Below are positions 1-5,002 of a DNA stretch of 5,002 bases, in pieces; within the stretch, counting starts at the first letter, position 1; each line of letters begins with the position of its first letter. Source of the stretch: JBHIAG01 sp046758465 (GTDB lineage Bacteria; Acidobacteriota; Terriglobia; Acidiferrales; 2-02-FULL-67-57). The notes under the pieces were generated by a model. It did not search any database. It was not told where the DNA came from and saw nothing but the letters and a program-made list of their open reading frames with translations. A program made the translations under genes and the position numbers. Location of the stretch: positions 1 to 5,002 of the forward strand of contig JBHIAG010000112.1 of assembly GCA_046758465.1 (NCBI GenBank), in the 5' to 3' direction.

Positions 1-31
1 ATGCGGGGCTGCACCTGCCTGCCGCCGGCAC

Positions 32-50
32 GCCCCGCCAACGGCGGGGC
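32..50. repeat. Perfect GC-rich inverted repeat (8-bp arms)
   Basis: GCCCCGCC (32-39) and GGCGGGGC (43-50) are perfectly complementary arms around a 3-base AAC loop. An alternative pairing also exists between GCCTGCC at 17-23 and GGCAGGC at 48-54. No T tract follows, so it is not a canonical intrinsic terminator. It may be an end-of-gene hairpin, an intergenic repeat, or chance pairing in GC-rich sequence. Confidence 0.5.
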
Positions 51-54
51 AGGC

Positions 55-83
55 TTGACATCCTGCAGGGGATTCGTTAGCTT
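55..83 (+). promoter_or_regulatory. Possible sigma70-type promoter for the SAM hydrolase gene
   Basis: A perfect -35 hexamer TTGACA sits at 55-60. With a 17-base spacer, the -10 position (78-83) reads TAGCTT, which matches TATAAT at only three positions (T1, A2, T6). Transcription would begin near 90, giving a leader of about 40 bases before the ATG at 129. The -35 match is good and the -10 is weak, so this is only a candidate. Confidence 0.3.
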
Positions 84-87
84 GCCG

Positions 88-119
88 TCCCGCAAGCCCG
101 CCCTGGCAGGCTGGCGGGA
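88..119 (+). promoter_or_regulatory. Hairpin just upstream of the SAM hydrolase start codon
   Basis: TCCCGC (88-93) pairs with GCGGGA (114-119). After an A-G mismatch, AGCC (95-98) pairs with GGCT (109-112), leaving a loop of about ten bases. The 3' arm contains the only purine-rich, Shine-Dalgarno-like stretch before the ATG (GCGGGA, nine bases upstream). If the hairpin forms in the mRNA it would cover this site. The pairing is seen; any effect on translation is inference. Confidence 0.4.
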
Positions 120-128
120 TTCCAGCGC

Positions 129-932
129 ATGGCACGCCGACCCCTCATCACGCTGCTGACCGATTTTGGCAGCGCCGACTACTACGTGGGAGCGATGAAA
201 GGCGCCATCCTCAACGTCAACCCCGAGGCCGAGATTATTGACATCACGCACGACGTCACCCCGCACGATATCCTCGACGCCGCCTTCACCCTGGCGCAGG
301 TGTACCCCTACTACCCGACTCGCACCGTGCACCTGGTGGTCGTCGACCCGGGCGTGGGCACCACGCGCCGGCCCATTCTGGCCAGTGGCGACAACCACTA
401 CTTTATCGCGCCCGACAACGGGGTGTTGAGCTTCATCTATCCCCAGCAGGAGAAGTTGACCGTCCGCGAAATATCCGCCGAACACTATTTCCTGTCTCCC
501 GTCAGCCAGACCTTCCACGGCCGCGACATTTTTTCCCCCGTGGCCGCCTACCTCTCGAAAGGGATCGAGCCCTACCAGTTCGGCGAGGAGATTGCCAACT
601 TCGTCCGCTTGCAGGTTCCCAAGCCGCAGGCGCTGCACGCGAAGGCATTCAAGGGCATCGTGCTCAAGATTGACCGCTTCGGCAACGCCATCACCAATAT
701 CAGCCGCGGCGATGTCCCCGCGCTGTTTGCTGACCAGACACCCGCCTTCAAGCTGAAAGTGGGACAGAAGGAAATCTCGAAACTGGTGCGCGCCTACGGC
801 GAAGGGGGACAGAACGAAGTCTTTGCCATCCTGGGCTCGTCGGGCTATCTGGAACTCGCCACCAACCGCGGCGCCGCCGCCCGCCTCCTGGGCATCAACC
901 GCGGCGCCGAACTCGCCCTCGAACTCACCTAA
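129..932 (+). CDS. S-adenosyl-L-methionine hydrolase (adenosine-forming), DUF62 / SAM hydroxide adenosyltransferase family
   Basis: A 267-residue cytoplasmic protein of the family that uses activated water to split SAM into adenosine and L-methionine. Family landmarks appear in order: TDFG (11-14), VVDPGVGT (71-78), FIAPDNGVL (92-100), FHGRDIFSPVAA (129-140), IDRFGNAITNI (181-191) and GSSGYLELATN (236-246). The Asp-Arg-His triad known from archaeal and bacterial members fits D73, R80 and H130. The length is usual for the hydrolases and shorter than the fluorinase/chlorinase relatives, which are near 280-300 residues and carry an extra loop, so a halogenase is unlikely. There is no signal peptide or membrane segment. 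The ATG at 129 is chosen because the conserved N-terminal strand starts five residues later; its ribosome-binding site is weak. The gene appears to be transcribed alone and converges on the CorC-type gene. The physiological role of the family is poorly settled. Confidence 0.93.
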   Translation: MARRPLITLLTDFGSADYYVGAMKGAILNVNPEAEIIDITHDVTPHDILDAAFTLAQVYPYYPTRTVHLVVVDPGVGTTRRPILASGDNHYFIAPDNGVLSFIYPQQEKLTVREISAEHYFLSPVSQTFHGRDIFSPVAAYLSKGIEPYQFGEEIANFVRLQVPKPQALHAKAFKGIVLKIDRFGNAITNISRGDVPALFADQTPAFKLKVGQKEISKLVRAYGEGGQNEVFAILGSSGYLELATNRGAAARLLGINRGAELALELT

Positions 933-967
933 AGACCTGAAATTCGAGTCTCAAGATATCAGCCGCG

Positions 968-1060
968 TTTTTGGCGGGGTACGGCTTCTTGGAACCCCGA
1001 ACCTTCGGGGCGTAGACCCCGCGCCTTTTGCGGGAAGCCGTGCCGACAGGGCGCCAAAAA
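968..1060. repeat. Nested inverted-repeat element between convergent genes
   Basis: A 93-base element with four complementary segments. The outer stem pairs TTTTTGGCG (968-976) with CGCCAAAAA (1052-1060), perfect over 9 bp. The second stem pairs 978-988 with 1034-1044 over 11 bp with one G-T wobble (core ACGGCTTC with GAAGCCGT). Inside lie a 7-bp hairpin, CCCCGAA (995-1001) with TTCGGGG (1004-1010), and a 5-bp hairpin, CCCGC (1018-1022) with GCGGG (1030-1034), which shares base 1034 with the second stem. The layout is therefore a multi-branched fold. No T tract follows the stem on either strand, so it is not a standard intrinsic terminator. Acidobacterial genomes are, as I recall, rich in intergenic palindromes with ACGGCTTC/GAAGCCGT cores, so a dispersed repeat is the most likely identity. 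Confidence 0.65.
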
Positions 1061-1064
1061 TTAT

Positions 1065-1097
1065 GGGGCTTTAGCCCCTGAGGCTAACTGACCTCAG
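1065..1097. repeat. Pair of adjacent small hairpins
   Basis: GGGGCT (1065-1070) pairs with AGCCCC (1073-1078) around TT; as RNA, a 5-bp stem with a TTTA loop is more realistic. Immediately next, CTGAGG (1078-1083) pairs with CCTCAG (1092-1097) around an 8-base loop. They begin four bases after the larger element at 968-1060 and may belong to the same repeat unit. Lying between two convergent stop codons, they could help end or stabilise transcripts from either side. A TTTTT run at 1130-1134 is too distant from these stems to make a canonical terminator. Confidence 0.55.
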
Positions 1098-1138
1098 CGT
1101 AAAGCTCTGCCCCGCCAGAACTACAACACTTTTTACTT

Positions 1139-2461
1139 TCAGGCTTGCAGCCGCTCGATCTTGACGCGGGCGACGCGGCGGCCTTCTACGGCAAGCACAG
1201 TGAAGCGCAGGCTGTTGTGCAGGAACGACTCACCGCCCGCGGGGATGAACCCGAGACGGGCCAGGACAAAACCGGCGAGAGTTTCAAACCCCGGGCCAGG
1301 GGGCAGCTCGATGTGATGGTCGTGCTCGAGGTCGTGCAGGTTCGTTTTGCCCTCCAGCACCAAGCCGGCTTCCGTCACCAGGGGCGAAGGCGCGGGTGGG
1401 GCGTGCTCGTCCGACAGGCGGCCCGTTACCTCTTCGATGATGTCGGCCAGCGCCACCATCCCCTGCACGCTGCCATACTCGTCCACCACCAGCGCCACTT
1501 GCACCCGCTGCCGCCGGAAGTCTTCGAGCAACGTGCCCAGGGTGCGCGTCTCGGGTACGAACAGGGCTTCGCGGACGACGCGTCGGAGGTCGAATGCGCG
1601 CCGCGCCTCCTCCGGGTCGGGGCTGTGGAGCATTTCGTCCAGGGCGCGGAAGAGGTCTTGGGTGTGCAGGACACCGATAATGGCCTCGGGCGCGCCTTCG
1701 TACACCGGGTAACGGTCGTAGTGGTACTGGCCGACGGTCGCGAGCACCTGGTCGAGGCTGGCGTTCACCGGCAGGGTGACCAGGTCGCGCCGCGGCGTCA
1801 TCACCTCGTGCACCCGCACCCGCTTCAGCTCCAGCACCCCCTCGAACATTTCGTCCTCGCGCCTGCTCAGCAGGCCGCGCTCGTGCATCTGCGTCAGCAG
1901 CAGGCGCAATTCATCGGCCGATTGCACCAGCGCCGACTTGCGGAAGGCACGGTAGCCCAGGGCCCACAGGATCGCGCGGCTGGAGCTGTCCAGCAGGTCA
2001 ATCAAGGGCCGAAACAGAGTCATGAACCAGCGCATCGGCCGCGCCACCGCCAGGGCCAGTTTCTCGCTTCGCTGGAGTGACATGCTCTTGGGCACCATCT
2101 CGCCCAGCACTACGTGCAGGAAGGTGATGACGAGCAAGGCAAGCGTAATCGCGATTCCGTGCACCAGCAGCAGCGACCGGATGTTCAGGCTCACAAGCAG
2201 CGGCTCAATAAGCCCTGCCAGCGTCATCTCGCCCAGCCAGCCCAGCGAGAGGCTGGCGATGGTGATGCCGAGCTGGACGCCGTTCAGCACCCGGTCGAGG
2301 TCGGCGAGCAACCGCTTGACCACCGCCGCCCGCGGCTCGCCCGCCCGCTGCAGTTGTTCGAGCCGCGTCGGCCGTATCGTGACCAAGGAAAACTCCGTGG
2401 CCACAAAAAAACCGTTCAGCGCCACCAGCGCCAGGACGACGACGAACTGGATTAAAAACAT
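1139..2461 (-). CDS. CNNM-domain / CBS-pair / CorC_HlyC membrane protein (hemolysin C or CorC-like family)
   Basis: A 440-residue inner-membrane protein with the full family architecture. The N-terminal CNNM (DUF21) membrane domain spans about 1-180, with LNGFFVATEF (15-24) and GEMVPKS (120-126), the latter matching the family's conserved GE-x-x-PK sequence. Hydrophobic segments lie near 3-24, 64-90 and 98-120. Two CBS domains follow at about 217-277 (starting at MTPR, 221-224) and 296-347 (with VVDEYG, 325-330); these usually bind adenine nucleotides. A C-terminal CorC_HlyC domain lies at about 360-437. Relatives are linked to Mg2+ or other divalent-cation efflux and homeostasis; the old 'hemolysin' label is not a proven function. 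Length is normal and no key block is missing. The ATG at 2461 is supported by AGG seven bases upstream and by the first membrane helix starting at once. It is divergent from the HlyD-type gene, with 302 bases between them. The transported ion cannot be read from the sequence. Confidence 0.93.
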   Translation of the reverse strand: MFLIQFVVVLALVALNGFFVATEFSLVTIRPTRLEQLQRAGEPRAAVVKRLLADLDRVLNGVQLGITIASLSLGWLGEMTLAGLIEPLLVSLNIRSLLLVHGIAITLALLVITFLHVVLGEMVPKSMSLQRSEKLALAVARPMRWFMTLFRPLIDLLDSSSRAILWALGYRAFRKSALVQSADELRLLLTQMHERGLLSRREDEMFEGVLELKRVRVHEVMTPRRDLVTLPVNASLDQVLATVGQYHYDRYPVYEGAPEAIIGVLHTQDLFRALDEMLHSPDPEEARRAFDLRRVVREALFVPETRTLGTLLEDFRRQRVQVALVVDEYGSVQGMVALADIIEEVTGRLSDEHAPPAPSPLVTEAGLVLEGKTNLHDLEHDHHIELPPGPGFETLAGFVLARLGFIPAGGESFLHNSLRFTVLAVEGRRVARVKIERLQA

Positions 2462-2763
2462 AGGCGTACCTGAAGCAAACAGCCTTTCATGCTATCACAT
2501 ATGGGTCACGCGCGGGATCACCTCGGGGCCTGCCAGGGAGTGGCTGCGCCGAGCCCTAGAGCTACCAGAGCGGCAGTGGGGCGCTGGGGCTGTCTTTTCT
2601 CGTCCCGGTGCGTCTAATGGGAGTGAAGGCCCCGGACTTGGTCGTCGGGTTGGTCAGGACGCCAGCGGCCGGCAACAGCTGACATCCTACCCCGAGGAAC
2701 CTTTTTGGCGCCAGGCTCGTATTCTTACTCAGAAGCGGACGCACCCGGTACGGGAAGGGAGTT
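2462..2763. other. Divergent intergenic region (302 bases) between the CorC-type and HlyD-type genes
   Basis: This region must hold the start signals for both flanking genes. On the minus side, AGG (2469-2471) is a plausible ribosome-binding site for the CorC-type gene. On the plus side, the purine-rich GGGAAGGGAG (2752-2761) precedes the HlyD-type ATG. A TATTCT at 2720-2725 matches four of six bases of a -10 box on the plus strand, but no good -35 lies 17 bases upstream. TGGCGCCA at 2706-2713 is an 8-base palindrome. Open frames crossing the region lack any recognisable protein. I see no RNA gene or strong terminator. Confidence 0.6.
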
Positions 2764-3960
2764 ATGGCCACGAACCGGAAAGGTCGCAAGAAACTCTATT
2801 TCATACTGGGCGGCGGCCTCCTCCTCACCATCGTGGTGAGCGCGGCGCTGCTGCGCTCAAACTACAGCATTGACCCCGAGCAGCTGGCCAAGGTCGAGCG
2901 CGGCTCCATCGCGCGTTCCGTCGTCGCTACGGGCAAAATCGAGCCTTTGGCGAAAGTCGAAATCAAATCCAAAGCCAGCGGCATCCTCAAGGAACTCTTC
3001 GTCGACTACGGCGATCCGGTCAACCAGGGGCAGGTGCTGGTGGAACTGGACAAAGAGGAACTGGCCGCGCGCGTGCGGGAAGCCCGCGCCAACCTGCAGG
3101 CGGCCCAAGCTAACCTCGAAGCCGCCAAAGCCACCTATGAGAAGAACAAGATTGAAGCCGAAGGTCCCGACGTACCCTTTTTCCAGCGCAGCTTGGAGCG
3201 CGCCCAGCAAATGTTGTCCGACGGGCTCATCGCCCAGGCAGCCCTGGACGAAGCCGAGAAGAATTTCCACCTCGCCCGCAATCGTCAACTGGTGGCCCAG
3301 CGCAACGTGCTGGTGACAAACGCGGAAGCCGCGCGCGCGGCCGCCCAGGTAGCCCAGGCGCAGGCGGCACTGGAACGGGCCGAAGAGGATCTGCGCAACT
3401 CGACCATCGTGTCGCCGCTGGACGGCCTGGTGCTGGCGCGGCATGTAGAAGTGGGCGATGCGGTAAGCTCGATTCTGGTGCGGGGCTCGCAGGCCACGCT
3501 GGTGCTGACGCTGGGGGACGTCAGCGAGGTCTATGTGAAGGGCAAGGTGGACGAGGCCGACATCGGCCAGGTCTATCTCGGCCAGCCGGCGCGCATCGTG
3601 GTGGAGTCGTTCAAGGACAAAGAGTTTGTCGGTCAGGTGAGCAAGATTTCCCCCATGGGGGTGGAGAAAGACAACGTCACCACCTTTGAAGTGCTGGTCA
3701 CCATCGACAATCCCAGCGGGGAACTCAAGGCCAATATGACCGCCAACGCCGAGATTATTCTGGAGGAACGCGACGACGTCTTGCTGATCCCGGAAACCGC
3801 TGTCATCTACGACCGCGAGCGTAAGACTTTTGTCGAAGTCCCCGACCCGCGCGCCGACAATGGGCGCCGCAAAGTCGCTATCGCGATTGGCATCAGCAAC
3901 GGTATCAAGACCGAAGTGCAGGCCGGCCTCCAGGAAGGCGACACAGTTATCCTGCAATAG
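2764..3960 (+). CDS. Membrane-fusion (periplasmic adaptor) protein of the HlyD/MacA/RND family
   Basis: A 398-residue adaptor that would link an inner-membrane pump to an outer-membrane channel. A basic N-terminus (NRKGRKK) leads into one membrane anchor at about 11-30, with the rest periplasmic. Next come a beta strand and the first half of the lipoyl domain (about 47-95, VEIKSKASGILKELFV), a long Ala/Glu-rich coiled-coil hairpin (about 98-212), and the second lipoyl half (STIVSPLDGLVLARHVEVGD, 213-232). The beta-barrel follows (about 245-335) and then a membrane-proximal domain to the end. At the hairpin tip, the position of the TolC-docking R-L-S motif appears as R146, M150 and A157. A purine-rich stretch just before the ATG supports the start. 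MacA-type genes are usually followed by a MacB-like ABC transporter; here the next gene is convergent 26 bases on, so the partner pump must lie elsewhere. Substrate unknown. Confidence 0.92.
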   Translation: MATNRKGRKKLYFILGGGLLLTIVVSAALLRSNYSIDPEQLAKVERGSIARSVVATGKIEPLAKVEIKSKASGILKELFVDYGDPVNQGQVLVELDKEELAARVREARANLQAAQANLEAAKATYEKNKIEAEGPDVPFFQRSLERAQQMLSDGLIAQAALDEAEKNFHLARNRQLVAQRNVLVTNAEAARAAAQVAQAQAALERAEEDLRNSTIVSPLDGLVLARHVEVGDAVSSILVRGSQATLVLTLGDVSEVYVKGKVDEADIGQVYLGQPARIVVESFKDKEFVGQVSKISPMGVEKDNVTTFEVLVTIDNPSGELKANMTANAEIILEERDDVLLIPETAVIYDRERKTFVEVPDPRADNGRRKVAIAIGISNGIKTEVQAGLQEGDTVILQ

Positions 3961-3986
3961 ACGGTTTCTTTCAGGAGCAAGGGCTG

Positions 3987-4781
3987 TTAGCGGAGGGCCC
4001 GCCCCAGGCTCACCAGGAACTGCACGGCCACACCCCGGTACTGGTCGGTCCGAGAATCCACCCGCACGACCTTAGCCGGGTACTTCTTGTTGATGGCGCC
4101 GGGCTCTTGCCAGTAGGGATAGGTGACCGTCAGGTTGGCGCCGGGAATATAGGGGTTGCGCGAAAGGAAGTAGAGTCCACCGCGGGCGACGTTTTCCGTG
4201 CGTGCGACTTCATCAATCTCGCCGGTGCTTAGAGTCCCGCGTATGCGGATAAAGAAATGGAGGCGATTGCGCGCATGGGACCGGCGCTCGGTGTGCGGCC
4301 GCGGGACGACCGGGACGGGTGCTTCAACTTCGGCTTCGGCGGCGTGTGCCTTACCAGTCAGGTAGTTCAACCCCGCAGGAATTTCCCAAGGGAGCTGCGG
4401 GCGGAGGGCGACGAGCGCCTCGTCAATCACGGCGTCCACATTGGTGAACTGGTCTTCGTTCCATCCTTCCACCTCGATGGCGGTTTGGCGGCAGAAGCGC
4501 AAGAGCTGCAAGAGGTCGTCGAGTTCGAAGCCTTGGTCGGCGGCCACCCGCACCTGCTCCCGGATCAACTCGTCAATGGGACTATAGTTGCCGCGCAGCA
4601 TAGCTTGCGCGCAGGCCTCGTACCAGTTGGCGGCCACGCGGGCCAACTCGTGGTACGGCAGGAGCGAGAACTGGCAATCCACCGCGGCGCGCAGCCTTTC
4701 GGCCGTCAGGGTGGCAAATTTTTGGCGGCGGCGGCGGTGACGCACGCCGGCGTCGGCGGGGGTGTCGTCGTCAAAGGCCAT
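3987..4781 (-). CDS. PilZ-domain protein with an N-terminal helical domain
   Basis: A 264-residue soluble protein if started at the ATG at 4779-4781. The C-terminal PilZ domain (about 164-258) carries both cyclic di-GMP binding motifs: RxxxR as R167-x-x-x-R171, and (D/N)x(S/A)xxG as N197-V-A-R-G-G202. A closing strand GVAVQF (250-255) completes the barrel, so ligand binding is likely. Residues about 25-130 are helical and Leu/Ala-rich with no motif I can name firmly; the run DQGFELDDLLQLLRFCRQ (82-99) resembles RsbRD N-terminal or globin-like sensor helices. A Pro/Ala/Glu-rich linker (about 144-163) joins the domains. The frame stays open to an ATG at 4919, but that start would overlap the upstream PilZ gene and add 46 basic, low-complexity residues; an ATG at 4833-4835 is also possible. 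No start has a strong ribosome-binding site. A TATATC at 4806-4811 (minus strand) could be a -10 box. The output (motility, exopolysaccharide or stress signalling) is unknown. Confidence 0.85.
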   Translation of the reverse strand: MAFDDDTPADAGVRHRRRRQKFATLTAERLRAAVDCQFSLLPYHELARVAANWYEACAQAMLRGNYSPIDELIREQVRVAADQGFELDDLLQLLRFCRQTAIEVEGWNEDQFTNVDAVIDEALVALRPQLPWEIPAGLNYLTGKAHAAEAEVEAPVPVVPRPHTERRSHARNRLHFFIRIRGTLSTGEIDEVARTENVARGGLYFLSRNPYIPGANLTVTYPYWQEPGAINKKYPAKVVRVDSRTDQYRGVAVQFLVSLGRALR

Positions 4782-4855
4782 CGTGTCGAGGCGAGCGCGT
4801 GCCGCGATATACCGTTGAGAGCTCCAGGGTCTCATAGCTTTTTGTTTGCGTGCGG

Positions 4856-4865
4856 TCGCATGCGA
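4856..4865. repeat. Perfect 10-base palindrome between the two PilZ genes
   Basis: TCGCATGCGA reads the same on both strands and lies 26 bases past the upstream PilZ stop codon and about 75 bases before the preferred start of the downstream gene. It has no spacer, so it would make a poor RNA hairpin but could be a binding site for a dimeric protein. GC-rich palindromes of this size also arise by chance, and no second copy was noticed in the window. Confidence 0.35.
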
Positions 4866-4890
4866 GCCTGCGGAGTGAGGAGCCCGTGGC

Positions 4891-5002
4891 CTAGAAGCGC
4901 GACAAGGCTTTCTGGGCAACCAGCTCGCGCAATCGCACCTCCGCTTTCTCGCTCAAGGCGATGAATTCGACCGCCATGCCTACCTGGGGCTCCACGCGGC
5001 GG
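4891..5002 (-). CDS. C-terminal end of a probable second PilZ-domain protein (5' end outside the window)
   Basis: On the minus strand a frame is open from the window edge to a TAG at 4891-4893, giving 36 residues starting RRVEPQVG. It contains GMAVEFIALSEKAEVRLREL, which matches the usual last strand of PilZ domains (G-x-G/A-V-x-F) followed by a short amphipathic helix, and it ends in ALSRF. The RxxxR and DxSxxG motifs would lie outside the window, so the call rests on the closing strand and on the neighbouring PilZ gene in the same orientation. The gap to the next gene's preferred start is 109 bases, so cotranscription is possible but not shown. Confidence 0.65.
   Translation of the reverse strand, partial: RRVEPQVGMAVEFIALSEKAEVRLRELVAQKALSRF

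Larger units (their letters stand above)
1..128. other. Leader region upstream of the SAM hydrolase gene, possibly with the tail of an upstream gene
   Basis: No complete gene fits here. Plus-strand frame 3 is open from the window edge to a TAG at 78-80 (25 codons, ending LDILQGIR), and frame 2 is open to a TGA at 56-58. Either could be the end of an upstream gene, but nothing recognisable remains and I cannot choose between them. The stretch also holds two GC-rich hairpins and a TTGACA hexamer, listed separately. If frame 3 is really coding, the first hairpin and the hexamer lie inside a gene and their regulatory reading weakens. Confidence 0.4.

Noticed and set aside
129..932. Fluorinase or chlorinase identity for the DUF62 protein
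   Set aside because: The length and continuous spacing of motifs fit the hydrolase branch; the extra loop of the halogenases is not apparent.
968..1060. Cloverleaf-like fold suggesting a tRNA
   Set aside because: There is no acceptor/T-loop consensus, anticodon stem of correct size or 7-bp acceptor geometry.
968..1097. Possible bidirectional intrinsic terminator
   Set aside because: Stems are strong, but no T tract follows directly on either strand; the T and A runs are themselves the outer pairing arms, and the TTTTT at 1130-1134 is too far away.
1145..2080. Long plus-strand open frame (311 codons) antisense to the CorC-type gene
   Set aside because: It mirrors a convincing minus-strand gene with full domain architecture; its own product is His/Gln/Arg-rich without recognisable motifs, as expected in GC-rich shadows.
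2702..2712. TTTTTGGCGCC shared with the opposite strand of 1050-1060
   Set aside because: The shared block is only 11 bases with no extended flanking match, and its first nine bases also occur inside the PilZ coding region near 4719-4727, so chance is likely.
2022..2873. Plus-strand open frame running across the divergent intergenic region
   Set aside because: Most of it is antisense to the CorC-type gene and overlaps the adaptor start; the composition is Ser/Arg/Thr-rich without motifs.
2857..3957. Long minus-strand open frame (366 codons) antisense to the adaptor gene
   Set aside because: The plus-strand adaptor has all its domains; the antisense product has no family motifs and is a codon-bias shadow.
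4257..4964. Plus-strand open frame (235 codons) over the PilZ genes
   Set aside because: It overlaps both minus-strand PilZ frames and shows no domain of its own.

Overview
The window is high-GC DNA with four complete protein genes and the end of a fifth. Family-level features suggest Acidobacteriota: small PilZ proteins in tandem, an acidobacterial style of HlyD adaptor, and an intergenic element rich in GGGGCTTTAGCCCC-type hairpins. This placement is an inference from protein style and has not been tested by phylogeny.

Layout. Positions 1-128 are a leader with two GC hairpins, one perfect TTGACA hexamer, and possibly the last codons of an upstream gene. Positions 129-932 (+) encode an S-adenosyl-L-methionine hydrolase (DUF62 / SAM hydroxide adenosyltransferase family). 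Positions 933-1138 lie between two convergent genes and hold a nested inverted-repeat element plus two further small hairpins. Positions 1139-2461 (-) encode a CNNM/CBS/CorC_HlyC membrane protein, probably an ion-transport protein. Positions 2462-2763 are the shared upstream region of two divergent genes. Positions 2764-3960 (+) encode a HlyD/MacA/RND-type membrane-fusion adaptor. Only 26 bases later, on the opposite strand, ends a PilZ-domain protein (3987-4781, -) with an N-terminal helical domain. Upstream of that gene, on the same strand, is the C-terminal end of a second probable PilZ protein (4891-5002, -, running off the window).

The genes do not form one obvious pathway. They are a SAM-degrading enzyme, a membrane ion protein and an efflux adaptor, each apparently its own transcription unit, and a PilZ pair that may share a transcript and probably responds to cyclic di-GMP. 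No complete defence system, mobile element, CRISPR array or RNA gene is visible. The points most worth a second look are the folded element at 968-1060, the helical-domain-PilZ architecture, and the adaptor with no transporter gene beside it.
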